A stretch of DNA of 64,000 nt from Macrobrachium rosenbergii (GCF_040412425.1 NC_089762.1:19585702-19649701); one strand, 5' to 3'; shown: positions 47,698 to 59,580, numbered from the stretch's first letter. Notes: generated by a model not told the origin, from the letters alone. Program-made: numbers and translations.

Positions 47698-50196
47698 CAG
47701 GTATTATCCTACTTACGATGGGGTTAGGTTCCAAAAAACCCATTGTTGGTTGGAAAAAACGTATCTCGAATATAGCCTAGCCTACACTAGGGTATTCAGT
47801 GCCATGCATACAAATATGGTAGCCTAGCCTACACTAAAAAGTATACTCTATACATACACGGTATAGTAATTATTAATATCAGCTAACTCTGGAGGTCCAA
47901 GCAGAGTGACTCATGATAATTCAATAAAAAGAGAAATTGAATAACAAACAAGAATTAGCTTAGCCTACACTATGGTATATCGTATATATACTATATACGG
48001 TAGCCTAGCCTACATTTTACTGTACTCTATATTCACATATTGTATTATACAAACATCAACATAACGAATATGAATCTTTTCCGTGGATGCTTTAATTAAT
48101 TGTATCCAATAATATTGTATATATTATATTGCTTTTGTGGTATAAATTGCGATCATAGCGATCAATGTTTTGGTTTGGAAATCGATTATGCAGTAAGTTT
48201 ATTTTGCTGTGTTTAACTCAGTTCAGAGTGCTTTTCTTGCTTCTAGTTAGCGTAAATGAATCTCTAGATACTTCAGCCATATGGGGCAAGGTTATTTTTC
48301 GCTATATGAAGTGTTTTTAAGTTGAAATATAACTTAAATGTCTTGTTGTGAAATTAGTTAGCTATTTTTCGTTAATAAATGACGTCGGACGTTTGGGGGC
48401 ATGTTTGTTTTGTGTAAAAAAAAATCAAGATTTCGTTCGCTATATTCACTTGATTTCATCATAATATGAGCTTTATGTATTTATCGTTTATTGGCGTTAA
48501 AATAGCAGTAATATGTGTTCTTTCATGAATAGCATTTTTTATTAAAATACTTCCTCTCCAATTTTAATCACAGTCGAGTTTCACCCATGTTGCCAATGCA
48601 CAATAATTTATAGTCATTAGCAGCTTGAACATTGTTTTCTCAGCTTCAGCTACAACTTGCAGCTTAAATTTAGCAGTATATTTCCTTGCTGATCTTTTAC
48701 CCATACCGAATAAGGGTATAATGTAAAAATATATCAGTCCTTTTCTACTTAACCCTCTCGCGCTTACAGGGGTTCCTATAGCGCTACCCGGTATGTGACT
48801 TATGCTGTAGCGGGAAAAATGGGGCTCGTGTGCAAAGTTTCTTTGTAAAAATCGATACGTTCAAACTATAACTGATATACACTTCTGGTTTGTTTTATGA
48901 TGTCGGCAAATGATTGAATATTTTCCTAAACCATCAGAAAATCTTTGCAAGGCTTAGAAATAATAAAAAAGATGTGATGAACGTGAAATTCTTAAGGAAA
49001 ATTGTTGATATTTTTTTTAAATAATCATGAAAAATATAATAATTAGGTTTGGGGAGTTTATTTTATATGTAAATTGTGTGGAAATGTTTGAACTTTCATG
49101 TGGAAGCAATCACTTTGCTATAAATGTGTTTGCTAATTAGCTGTTACCGATTAAAGAATGCTAATTTTATACGGAGTGCAATTTTCAGATTTTCCAACCT
49201 ACTTATGTTGACGTTTCGTATCGCACCTAAGTAAGGAATAACGATAGAAAAAAATAAATGTGGCACTAGAAAGCTGAATAAATTTCCTATAAAATGCACA
49301 AAAGAAAGATATATGTATTGTTAGAATAAAATTGAGCAATTGTCGTTAGATTACAGACAATCTTTTTTTTTTTTAAGAAAATATACGGCAACGATTATTA
49401 TATGGAAACGGTGATATTTTTACATTTTGCTTTCAGCACGATAAATTACAAAGAATGGCCGTTCAAATGATATATAATACATGCACACTGAAGTTATTTA
49501 CAGATGCACAACAGGCGCACAAAAAATTATCTACACATGCATAAATTCTGGCCGAACTACAGTGTTCGTGTATATATACAATGACATTTTTCGTAATTAC
49601 TCCGTAGTAAATAACGCTACAAAAAAAGTGAAAACTGCGTTTTCTTGTAAGTCCAAGATCTACCCACACAATGGCGCAGTCTTCGTGTTCTTCGGATAAC
49701 TCCTTTTTTTTTTGGTGAATTTTCCCCAAAAATAACTTACGGATGACGCGGAAATCGTGTCATCGGAGCACTTACAGCAAAAAATTAATTGACGTGATTT
49801 CGCATCATCGGATCACGGAGGGTTAACTTTATTTGTACTATAACTACGGTAATTGTTTATTACCGTATGATTGTTGAAATACAAGCAAAACGGCTGTTGT
49901 TATTCGATTCAGTTATACGCAAAACAACAGTTTCTTGTTCGTTGTTTATGGCTATATGCACTTAGGCAAGAGTATACTGTTACTAACAATACTTTTGTTA
50001 TTCTCTTTTACATTTTTAACTAGAAGATGGAATAAAGAGATGGAGGAAAAGAAGGTGGTCTATTGTAATTTGGTCTCTCTTGCTGGCTGTGCCCGCAGGA
50101 AATTTAAAGATATTTTCTAAATGTTGTCATAACGGTATTATTGCTTATCCCATCAAATTATCGTAAGGCGAATTATCATAACTCAAGCACTACCTG
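47698..50196. mobile_element. Nested Tigger-related non-autonomous element, copy 2
   Basis: It begins TA-CAGGTATTATCCTACTTACG and is co-linear with 14253-15942. It lacks the GCCCGATAGTCCGAAG block but carries a TTAA-flanked insertion. Confidence 0.75.
48753..49822. mobile_element. TTAA-flanked piggyBac-like element with visible empty site
   Basis: TTAA-CCCTCTCGCGCTTACAG at the left and GGATCACGGAGGG-TTAA at the right. The sister copy reads TTCTACTTAACTTCATTTG at 15533-15552 without it, so the insertion and its TTAA duplication can be read directly. Non-coding. Confidence 0.85.
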
Positions 50197-50658
50197 GGTA
50201 CCTGGGTATTTTAATAGTTTTATCACAAAAAGTGCATTTAATCATGAAAATTGACATAAAAATACAGTAATTAGTGAACATTTCTCAGAGAAAAATACCG
50301 CAAATGGGTGAATTTTAAGTGGGTAAAGCGTATATATGTTCCATGGAGAAATTTGCGAATAGGTGAGTCCGCGTATCGTGAGACCGCGAATACGGGGGCT
50401 TTACTGTATAGGATAATATGGGATGCATCATTTTTTATTAAGTATCAGTATACTTTGGAAGTTATTAGATTTTGAAATATGGCATTTGAAAATGTACTAG
50501 GTCATAAGCCTTAATATGGAATGTGAATTTGTGACTTTTATAAATATGAAGTAGCTGGCATTCTGGACAACCTGACGACAGATTCCTGGACTTTTACTGT
50601 ACACAATTTTGTTTTCATTTACAGACATTAAAAACCAGACTGTTCCATATATACTTAC

Positions 50659-50761
50659 AGCAGTTTCCAAATAGAGATGATGAGGCAAATAATACATATG
50701 GAAGTGAAGGTGATTTACAGATGCATATGCCGTCAAAGAATTGAAACCAACACGAAAGTCT
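50659..50761 (-). CDS. GDPGP1: GDPGP1-like internal exon with His-triad-like motif
   Basis: This 103-base exon has acceptor TGATTTACAG and donor GTAAGT. The phase is one base then thirty-four codons. It codes for [20 protein letters not shown] then [14 protein letters not shown]. The H-L-H-F-H-M-Y string is the histidine-triad-like active-site motif of the GDPGP1/VTC2 branch of the HIT superfamily, where a histidine is expected to form the nucleotidyl intermediate. The FRVGFNS block before it is also characteristic. The roughly 200 residues expected upstream were not found between 50762 and 64000, so they are probably beyond the window; DIRS D and E would then lie in an upstream intron. Confidence 0.92.
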
Positions 50762-51393
50762 CTGTAAATCAATAAAACATCACTAAGAGCTGCTATGTAA
50801 CATTAAAAATATATTTAAACTTGTACTGAATGACTAACAAACTATATGTATAGAATTTTGGATGATTATCACAAATATTGTACAGTACACATACATTGTC
50901 TATTTATATGTTTTGATAAATAAATTTAAAATCTGTAAAATAAAACTTCTCCAAGTGATACATTAAATACAATGTTATTTTATGTTACACCTTATCTGCT
51001 ATGGCCAGTGAAATAAATCATCCAAAACTGGATAAATGTTGCAATAGCATGTATCACAGAATGGGGAGTTACTGATTCATTCACAGCTAACAAGTCACTT
51101 TCAGTCAGCTTTGCATGGATATGTGATTGTCACAGATTATCTGTTTTTTCCTCCCTTCGTTCCCATCCTACAGATTTTAAACAATTTATGTAGTGGGTTA
51201 GATTTTTCGTAACAGAACATAAGGCAAAGTCAATTGGCTATTAAGAAAAACCTGATCATCATCAGCTTTCAGAAATTATCCCATTCTGATTATGTTTTGT
51301 TATTCAGCAAAAATTCCAGACTTCAAAGGCCTATAAAAGATATAACACTTATGTTGAATTGTGAACATGAAAAGCACCACTACTATGTCAAAA
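50762..51393. other. GDPGP1: Sequence upstream of the His-motif exon, no exon found
   Basis: AT-rich, with no GDPGP1-like exon on the minus strand and no repeat shared with the rest of the window. Confidence 0.5.
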
Positions 51394-51543
51394 TATGACA
51401 TTTTTATAATAAAATAAGGTTTGTTTTGGTTATGGAGACATGCCCCGCCCACTCTTGGGGGATGAATGGGTACAACATAGCAAAGAGCTTTGATTTGTTT
51501 ATGCCCTTATGTCCGAGAAAGGGGAGGCGGGTGGGCTCCGATC

Positions 51544-51628
51544 ATGTAATTACTGGGTTAGTATATATAAAATCTTATTTTATTATAAAAATGTCATTTT
51601 CATATAAGTAACTTACCCAGTAATTACA
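51544..51628. repeat. DIRS D internal complementary region
   Basis: The reverse complement gives GTAATTACTGGGTAAGTTAC then TTATATGAAA (right tip) joined to ATGACATTTTTATAATAAAA (left tip). Confidence 0.82.
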
Positions 51629-52240
51629 CTGAATGGAGGTGGGAAGGTTGGACATATCTACCCCAGAACATTATTAATAGTAGTGAATTTGAGAACAGAA
51701 GTTTGCTAACATTGAATCAATATTGTTGAACCTTACCTGATAAGAGCTGCTACAGGTAGATACTGCCTCTGGTTGGTGCTCATCTTATCCAGTAGAGGCG
51801 AGGTGATACAGCCTTGATGGCATACTACTACAGTGGGTGCTTTGCTAAATTCCGATGGCTAGCAAAGAATACAAGATACCCCTGCCCAGGGTGCAGTACC
51901 ACACAAAATAACCAGAACAAATAAAGTCTCCACAACCAACAAAACAAAAATCAAAAACACCAATGCCCAACCATTAAAACTAAAGGACTGGAGGGTACTC
52001 CAAGTATATAGTACTCCCAGGCTCCCCTATGAATCAACACCCTATGCAAGGTGATGAGAATAAAGAAAGGACATTGCTGTCTATGTTTCCTCCCCCAACA
52101 CCACACCAACCGCGTAAAATGGATCCAAGGTACTGCACTGATCATAAATTGTTTTGATATCCCTTAAATATTGAGATGCAAACACTGACTTGCACTTTCA
52201 AAACATCAACTGTACAATAGAAGTGAGGGATAAATTGTGC

Positions 52241-53110
52241 TTAATGGCCAAAGATGTAGTGACAGGAGAGAGATTCTTCGCTAACCACGGAATGAGCTTC
52301 CGAAATAAGGTCCCTGAGAAAGAATGCCAAGGCATTCATAGACAGAGGCCATGAGGGATTTTTCACAGAACACCCAAGATTTCTTGAAGTACCACGAATA
52401 GATTTTGTTCTGTGGAGATAATATTTAAGAGCCCTCACTGGACAGAGTTCTCTCTTCTTCTGACGGGCCTACTATCCCAGTCAAGCTCTTAATTGTAAAA
52501 GAACAAGGCCATGGATTTGATGGGGATTTGCTCTTAGCTAGGAATCCTAGGGAAAAGGAACAAACTGTATTCCCTGGGAAAAGCAGACATTTTTGTCCAA
52601 AGCATGCATATCGCTGGACCTCTTTGCATTGGCCAAGGCAACCAGAAAAAGTCTTCCTGGTAAGGTCCCTCAAAGAGATGGACTGCATGGGCTCAAAACG
52701 TGAACTGGCCAGCCACCTAAGCGCTATGTCCAAATTCCAGGAAACTAAAGGTTTTTCTTTAACTTTGTGGTATCAAAAGACTTAATAAGATCGGACAAAT
52801 CTTGGTTGGAAGATAAATCAGTTCCTCTGTGGCGGAAAACAGAGCTAAGCATTGATCTGTAGTCCTGAATGGTAGAAGTGGAGAGACCTTTAGCCGAGCG
52901 TAAGAAAAGCAGAAAGTTCGCTGTTTTTGTTACAGAGGTACTAGAAGAGGAAAATTATTTCGTCTACGCCAAGACCTGAAGACAGACCACTTAGCCTGGT
53001 AGACTTTATCTGAAGATTGCCTTCTACACTTAGCAAACGCGTTCGCAGTTGCTCTTAAAAAGCCCTTCTTTCGGAGCAGTCGCTTAACAGTTTGAATCCT
53101 GTTAGGGCCA
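52241..53110 (-). pseudogene. DIRS D tyrosine recombinase, degenerate
   Basis: The N-terminal end is read in the frame closing at 52930: NRIQTVKRLLRKKGFLRATA then KCRRQSSDKVYQAKWSVFRS. The frame 52425-52733 has MDIALRWLASSRFEPMQSIS and FLAKSKSPSNPWPCSFTIKS. The frame 52241-52438 has LSMNALAFFLRDLISEAHS, just before where the H-x-x-R box should start; that box is not clearly readable and a frame change is likely. Confidence 0.72.
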
Positions 53111-54458
53111 CAGAAGACAGGTTTTGGTGAAACTGTTGGAAGTGTGGTTGCCTGAGAAGTTGTTGCTGCTGCAGTAGCGGCTTCGGGAAATCCGCAAGGA
53201 GTTCCAGCAGATCTGGAAACCACTCCTTTGCTGGCCAGAAGGGGGCTATCAAAATCACAGATGGGTTTTGATGAGACTGGAATTTGTTGAGTACTTGTCT
53301 CACTAAACTGAATGGGGGAAAGGCATACAGATCTTTGCCCGACCAGTCCTGCAACATTGCACCGGTCACCCAAGCTAAAGGATCCGATACTGGTGAGCAG
53401 AAGAGATGAAGTCGATGATTCCTGGAGAAGGTGAATAGATCTATAATGGATTTCCCTCAGGGCTTCCACAGGTCCAGGCAAACCAATGGAGCTAACGTCC
53501 ATTCTGTGGGAAGGACCTGTTTCTGGCAGCTCAATTCGTCCGCCAGAACACTGAGTTTCCCTTGGACAAAGCGGGTTACCACTTGCGTGTTGTTTCGGTT
53601 GAACCAGAGAAGAACTTTCGTTGTTTCGTACAGAGAGAAAGAGTGAGTCGCCCCCGCTTGTTTCTTGATGTGCGGCAGTGCAGTCATGCTGTCCAAATGC
53701 ACTGCTATAGTCTTGCCATGCACTTCTGAGGCGAAGCACTGCAAGCCTAGAAGGATTGCCTGTAATTCCTTCACATTGATGTACCAGTGTTTCTGTTTCT
53801 GGGACCAGGTACCTGACATTTCTTTTGCCCCTAAAAGAGCTCCCCAACCTAGATTTGAAGCATCTGAAAAGAACTCTGGGCTGGGGCTCAGAGGGAGAAG
53901 AGACTTCCCTCCTGTTAGCTTCTTCCTGGAACTCCACCAACAGAGTTCCTCTTTGATTTCTGTAGTTATCGGAAACACCAATGAGTCTGGGAACTTCCTC
54001 CTGTTCCAGCTGGCTCTTAGGAAGAATTGGAGAGGTCTCAGGTGTAGTCTCCCCAGAGAGACGAACTGTTCCATGGATGAAAGGGTACCCAAGAGGCTTA
54101 TCCATTGATTGGCTGAGCAACAGTCTAGCTCCAAAATCTTGTTTACCGTCTGTGGGCACTTCTGTATCCTCTTCAGGGCTGGGAAAAGCTGAAAATCCCG
54201 AGAGTTGATCATCATTCCTAAATAAAGAATCTCCTGAAAAAGTGTCAGTAGAGACTTGTCTCGATTGATGAGAAGACCCAAGTCCTGGGCCAGGAGAAGG
54301 GTTCTGTGAATGTCCTCCGTACATTGAACTCTCGAGTGGGAACGTAGTAGCCAGTCGTCGAGGTATAGAGATGTCTGTATCCCCATCAGATGAAGCCACT
54401 TTGCGAGGGGAGCCAATACCCAGGTAAAAACTTGAGGGCTGTCGAAAGACCAAAACAC
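52930..54458 (-). pseudogene. DIRS D RT palm, RNase H and methyltransferase-like region
   Basis: The frame 53457-54458 (333 residues) holds SLYLDDWLLRSHSRVQC with the YLDD box at 54354-54365, a thumb (SLGRLHLRPLQFFLRA), RNase H (FFSDASNLGWGALLGAKEMS; YINVKELQAILLGLQCF; HLDSMTALPHIKKQAG; GKLSVLADELSCQK). The frame 53055-53369 continues MLQDWSGKDLYAFPPFSLVR and IAPFWPAKEWFPDLLEL, the methyltransferase-like segment. A second, 507-residue frame on the same strand (52930-54453) overlaps all of this and ends in the recombinase N-terminus. Confidence 0.85.
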
Positions 54459-54469
54459 AGGGCCCGAAA

Positions 54470-54916
54470 TTACCTGAGGTACTTTCTCAAAGCAGGATGA
54501 ACTGGAATATAAAAGTACACGTCCTGCATGTCAAAAGACGCCATCCATTCTCCCTGGTGAATGGATGCTAGAATTGACTGGTTTGTTTCCATCTTGAAGG
54601 CTGTCTTTTGGACAACGACAGTCAGGGCGCTTACATCCAAAACAGGCCTGCAGACCCCCGACAACTTGGTTACTACAAAGAGACTGTTGTAGAATCCTGG
54701 AGAATAAATGTCCTCTACTACCTCTATAGCCTCTTTCTGTACAAGAGACTCGACCTCTAGCAAGAGGGCAGCAAACCTCTCTGAGTCTGGAGAGTAAGCT
54801 GTCAATGTGACAGGACTGAGGAGTAGAGGAGGTTTGTTCACAAAGGGGATAGCGTAGTCCTCCTTCAGGACAGACACTATCCAGATTCTGCTCCCATCTG
54901 TTCCCACCATTCCCAA
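54470..54916 (-). pseudogene. DIRS D reverse transcriptase N-terminal part
   Basis: This 148-residue frame has VSVLKEDYAIPFVNKPPLLL, then SLFVVTKLSGVCRPVLDVSA and MASFDMQDVYFYIPVHPALR, the latter with the first catalytic aspartate region. It ends at a stop 12 bases before the next frame, which continues with the palm. A frame change rather than a gene boundary is the likely cause. Confidence 0.82.
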
Positions 54917-54961
54917 AAGAGGAGGAGTCTTGCTCCTACCTGAGTACGGAGGACTATATCC

Positions 54962-56351
54962 TCACTTCTTGATGGAAGATTTAGAGGAAGACCTTTTGAT
55001 GGAACGCTGTGGGAAACAGGTACTTGCTCTTATCCTAGTGTCCAGTCTAGATCGGGATCTCCAAAAGGGAGTAATCTGCAGAGGAGTCGAAGATCTGGGT
55101 GGAAGAGCAAAAGACTCCTTAGGGTGTCTCGCAGAACAGGAGAGCAGGTCCTGAGTGCTCTTTTTCTGCAGGGCAGAGGCAATGTCTAAAACTGTAGCCT
55201 GAGGAAATAGGTGCATCTTGTCCAAGGAGGAGAAGAGAAGAGCCGACCTCCGAGACGGGATCACCCCTTTCGACGTAAAAGAACACCACAGTTCTCTTTT
55301 CTTTAGAACGCCCATGATGTAAAGACCAGCCAGCTCCTGTGAGCCGTCACGAATGCCCGTCAATACAGAAAAGCACTCCTAAAAGGTCCGAAACGGAATC
55401 TTGAGGCAAGCAAAAGTAGTCTCTAATCTTGTGAGCTAAAGTGCCCACCGCCCAGTCTAAGAAGCTCATTATCTCAAACACTTTGAAAATATTCTTTAAA
55501 AGATGGGCAAGCTCAGAAGTTGAAAACATAATCTTGGCTGAAGTGAAAGTTGACCTCCTGGCCGGGTCTATAAGACCGGAGAAGTCCACCTGAGAGGAGG
55601 CAGAGACTCCCAGGGAAGGAGCTTCTCTCATAGCATAGAATCTATGACTTGACCAAGACAGTCTGGAAGGTAGAAAACAAAAAGCTGCTTTACCTTGCTC
55701 TCTCTTTTCTGCAAACCACCCGTCTACTTCGCTCAGCGCCTTTTTCACTGAGGAGGAGAGAACCAGCTTAGGTAACTTAGAAGAACCAGCCGACTGAGCT
55801 TCCAAGAAAAAAGCCAAAGCAGGCAAGGAAGGAGTTGCTGGCGAAAAGAAGCTCGGAAAGGTGGCTAACAGGAATCTCAAAAAGGCAGAATACGCTGACG
55901 GAGGAACATCCTGATCCACTATGACTTCTTCTTCAGAAGAGACAGGTGAAAGGGATAAGTCTGCTGGAGTCTGAGACGATGGAGGTGCATTCCGAAGGAA
56001 ACTTAAAATGATGTCTAGCTTGCTCTGGATCGGATCAACCAAAGGAGGAACACTGTCTAGAGCAACCGAGATGACACTTATATGAGAAGGTGGAAGAGTG
56101 GGTGCCAACGGGTGCTCAGGAAGCACTGGAGGAGAGGGAGCCAAATATGAAATTTGGTGGCAACAGGGCACCAATGGGCACTCATCTGCAACGGGGAGCT
56201 TGGGCGCTACAACGCTAGCTGCTGGGCGCTCGGGTGCTAAAGGAGCGTTGAGACTGCTGGCCGCACAACTCCTGATGAAGAGGTTCTCTTGTGCAATGAA
56301 GAACATCATGAAAAATCCAAAGACAAGTCCAAAAAACAGGCAAAAAGTCAT
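54962..56351 (-). pseudogene. DIRS D gag-like ORF with one frameshift
   Basis: The frame 55347-56351 (334 residues) is proline-rich at first, then has LSLSPVSSEEEVIVDQDVPP, EAPSLGVSASSQVDFSGL and FSTSELAHLLKNIFKVFEIM. The frame 54962-55363 continues after a shift near 55355 with GIRDGSQELAGLYIMGVLKK and ends in a basic tail rich in Arg, Ser and Lys. Order and position before RT suggest a nucleocapsid-like gag. The first ATG is uncertain because homology to B starts well inside. Confidence 0.75.
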
Positions 56352-56677
56352 AAACTGGTGACCAAAAATTGTCTAACACTAACTAAATTGTGCCACAAGG
56401 CTACGAAAAGAATACTTCACCAATCACAGATGAGAACAGACAACCAGCAAAGTATAAATTTCAAAATTCAAGCTGCCACCAACCACAATACTTCAACCAC
56501 AGCAGGCAGAAACAAACTGAAGCTCTTTGCTATGTTATGCCTATTCTTCCCCTGAAAGTGGCGGGACATGTCGCCATAACCAAAACAAACTAGCGTGACC
56601 TGCAATTTCAAAATTTAGAGCTGCCAGTTAAAAGAAACTAATAGCTATGCAATTACTGGTTAAGTTACTTATATAAA

Positions 56678-57755
56678 AAGATCAGTTATTTGAACTTATC
56701 TAATCAAACAAATGACCTTATGTAATTTTCTTTCTTTAATTCTTCAGCTTAAAGCCCTTACGGACAGAGTCAAAAGACTACAAAACCCAGAGGGTTCCAA
56801 AGGGGAAATCAGCCTGCAAAGAGATACAAATTACAGGAACAGGTGATACATAATTAGACATGAGGGAATGAAAAATAAAACTAGTACACCTGAATTCAGG
56901 AGATATCAGCAAAAGGCAAGAATAAACTTGCTGCTCTCTTACACATTTAGAGCTCAGAAGATTCCACAACTGCACTAAGTAATCTATTCCACAATTTTGC
57001 TGCAGCCAAAACAAAACTCCTAGCAAATTACGTAGTATTAAACCTGATATTATGAAAAAATATGCTTTTTAGCAGCAGCCTGCCAGTGGTGAGCAAAAAA
57101 TCTAGGTCAAGTTAGAATGTGGATGAGGTTTGCTGTTGTATTACATTTTATGCAATAAATATATAGGGCTCACTTTATGTCTATGCCATGTCAACATTAA
57201 GAGTTGGCAAAATAAACTTGACTGATGACATAACTCTATCCAAGAGTTTGAGAAGAAATTCAGCACCTGAACACAACACTGAAACAGTACTCCAAACAAT
57301 GAAGAAGAGAGTTAAAACATTTTGATATAATGGTTTCATTACAAAACATCCAAAAACATTTCTTCAAGATACCAACTTTTTGAAAAACAGAAGAAGCATT
57401 TATGTGTACGCTTTTCAAAAGACAATTTCTTATCAAATGTAACACATAAAATCTTAAAAGTCACCGACATTTAAAACTACCATTTATATGTAAATCAATG
57501 CAAAGGCAACTGTTCTGGAATAACTAACAATCATACTTAAGAGTTTGGGAAGGGTTCAGCTTCAAGCCCTAAAGCCTACTCCACTCACGAATAAACTACC
57601 CATACAAAATACAAGATAAAACTCAGATATTTGATGAATCTTTCTTGGTGGAAACACTTATGGGAAATGGAACTTATTCTTGATTCATCACAGAAAGTGG
57701 TACAGAATGCTCTGATCTAGAACCATCATATTTTCAAAAGCCAGAGAGCTCAGAG
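56678..57755. other. Sequence between DIRS D and E, no gene recognised
   Basis: AT-rich. No GDPGP1 exon, terminal repeat or recognisable domain was found. Minus-strand frames at 56778-57026 and 57260-57445 have no known motif. Confidence 0.5.
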
Positions 57756-57976
57756 AAATGGAATTTTCATTCTAAAATTAATTTCAATATACTTACCTGG
57801 ATACTTCATACAGCACTTAGTTCGCAATTAGTTCGCACGCGCGAGAAAACAACACTTACAACATTATCACCTTAGTACCACTAACCCATAAAGAAAAAAT
57901 TCTCAAACCACCAATTATCACCTCTGGTAACGACCGCAAACAGCGCCACGTCCCCTCTCCCGCTCAGCTGATCATC
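57756..57976. repeat. DIRS E left inverted terminal repeat
   Basis: CTCAGCTGATCATC at 57963-57976 is the inner limit, mirrored by GATGATCAGCTGAG at 63738-63751. The outer ~43 bases are left-specific. Confidence 0.88.
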
Positions 57977-58012
57977 AGTAATCCCCACATTGAGAGTGGG
58001 GAGGTGGGTGGA

Positions 58013-58103
58013 TGTATGAAGTATCCAGGTAAGTATATTGAAATTAATTTTAGAATGAAAATTCCATTTCAAAATACATTCCCTGGATACTTCATACAGC
58101 ACG
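58013..58103. repeat. DIRS E internal complementary region
   Basis: The reverse complement reads CCAGGGAATGTATTTTG-AAA-TGGAATTTTCATTC, i.e. right tip, shared AAA, left tip. Confidence 0.88.
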
Positions 58104-58537
58104 ATTCCCAAAATTTTATTGGAGGTGGGATCGATCGTACTAGAGGTTGATTAGTGACCTATCCAACTATTCTACTCATTGACTTGGTAAGAATAGAAGG
58201 AAGCTGCAGAACTCACCTAGACTCAGAGTTCTGCCGACTCATGGAGGTCAGGTATGCATGAAGGTCTGAAGTCTCAGGGATAAGAGTGTGGAGGCAACAT
58301 AGCCCTACATCCACTTTGCTCTTATATGAGAACAGTCTAGTCATGTCAAGTTAGTCTCGCCCTGCCAGGGACTCGAGAAGAACTTAACCCAAACATACTA
58401 TGGGAAATTGCAATAATGAAGTTAATGTCTTAACCTAATAAACTGCTTATTAATCAATCAGAACATATAAATATAATAATTTTTAAAATATATATTTAAC
58501 CATATAAATATATAAAATAAATAATGAGTTAATAAGA

Positions 58538-59580
58538 TTAATTAATGACCTGACCCACAGCAACAAAAGGTCCCAAAGAGGAACAACCATCTAAACTGCA
58601 TGAAATATTTTTAAAATAAAATAGAGAAAAGACAGAATTGGATCTCCAGGATGTGGCCTCCAGCACCCTAGAGATAGAACAATTCTTAAGAAAAGCCGCA
58701 CTAGTGGCTATAGATCTAATGCTGTGGGCCCTGGGAGGAGGGCCCCCTACACCTCCCAGTGCTCCAGCACCAGAAATAACTTCACTCAGGAAGAAAGAAA
58801 TGGCATTTTTGGAAATGCCCTTCCTGGGTCTCTTAGGAGAAATAAATAGGACACTTGGACACGGGACGAGGTCCATAGTCATATCTAGATAAATAGACAA
58901 TGACCTAACCAGACAAAGAAGTAAACCCTCAAGGAGATCCCTCGCAAAGTCTCTGAGGGACTTCAGGATAAAAGACCTGGGAATAGGCTTACTAGCCGAT
59001 TCCGTCTTCGCCAGGAAGTGGGAGACATAAGAGAGGACTAAATCCTCTCCTGAGGAAGGGACCGAAGAGGAAAGGGCTTGGAGCTCACCGACCCTTTTAG
59101 CTGTGGCTAAGGCTACTAAAAAGAGGACCTTCTTCGTCATGGTCCTTAGGTCCTTTGATGCCAAGGGTTCATATTTAGAAGACATGAGGTCTTGCAAAAC
59201 CACATTAAAATCCCAAGAAGGGAAGGAGGAACCCTTCTTAGGAGCTTGGATCTCGAAGGCTTTAATGAGATCTCTGATGGCCAGGTCTGAGCTGATGGAG
59301 GGTAGTTTAAATCTAAAAACTGCTGAAAGCATAGACCTGTAAGCCTTAATGGTAGGGACAGAGAAACGACGATGCTCCCATAACCACAGAAAGAATTCCG
59401 AACCTTAGGAATGGAAGGACGCGAAATAGAATGTCCTTGCCTCATTTTCCAACCTCCATAGACTTTCCACTTAGATTGATAAGAGGCTAAAGAAGATTTT
59501 TTCTGCAGTGGCTAAGGACCTTAGCCACTCTAGAAGAGAACCCTGAGGCTCTCGCGAATCGCTGGAGTCTCGACACATAT
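58538..59580 (-). pseudogene. DIRS E tyrosine recombinase, catalytic domain intact
   Basis: The frame 58538-59332 (264 residues) holds LATAKRVGELQALSS with the first arginine, then RAHSIRSIATSAAFLKN with H203 and R206 (His codon 58724-58726), then WRSNSVFSLFYFKN with the probable nucleophile Y239. All key residues of the DIRS-type recombinase are thus present in one frame. Upstream, ASYQSKWKVYGGWKMRQGHS is read in one shifted frame and FFLWLWEHRRFSVPTIKAYR in another, so two indels separate the N-terminal domain. One of them lies in a run of A near 59495. This is the best-preserved recombinase in the window. Confidence 0.88.

Larger units (their letters stand above)
47552..50406. mobile_element. 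TA-flanked element, copy 2 of the nested pair
   Basis: The ends CAGTAAAACCCCCGAATCTG and reverse complement CAGTAAAGCCCCCGTATTCG lie between TA dinucleotides. It has the same nested architecture as 14107-16143, in the same orientation. Confidence 0.8.
51394..56677 (-). mobile_element. DIRS-like retrotransposon D, nearly full length
   Basis: The left tip is TGACATTTTTATAATAAAAT; the terminal-repeat core 51419-51507 mirrors 56505-56592 (GGTTATGGAGACATGCCCCG against CGGGACATGTCGCCATAACC); the right tip is 56593-56677; the internal complementary region is 51544-51628. Minus-strand gag, RT, RNase H, methyltransferase-like and recombinase regions follow in order. Length is about 5.3 kb. Confidence 0.85.

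Noticed and set aside
49463..49729. 88-residue minus ORF
   Set aside because: Lies wholly inside the non-coding TTAA element and has no recognisable motif.
52930..54453. 507-residue ORF as an independent protein
   Set aside because: Most of it is the alternative frame of RT/RNase H on the same strand; only its last ~60 residues resemble a recombinase N-terminus.
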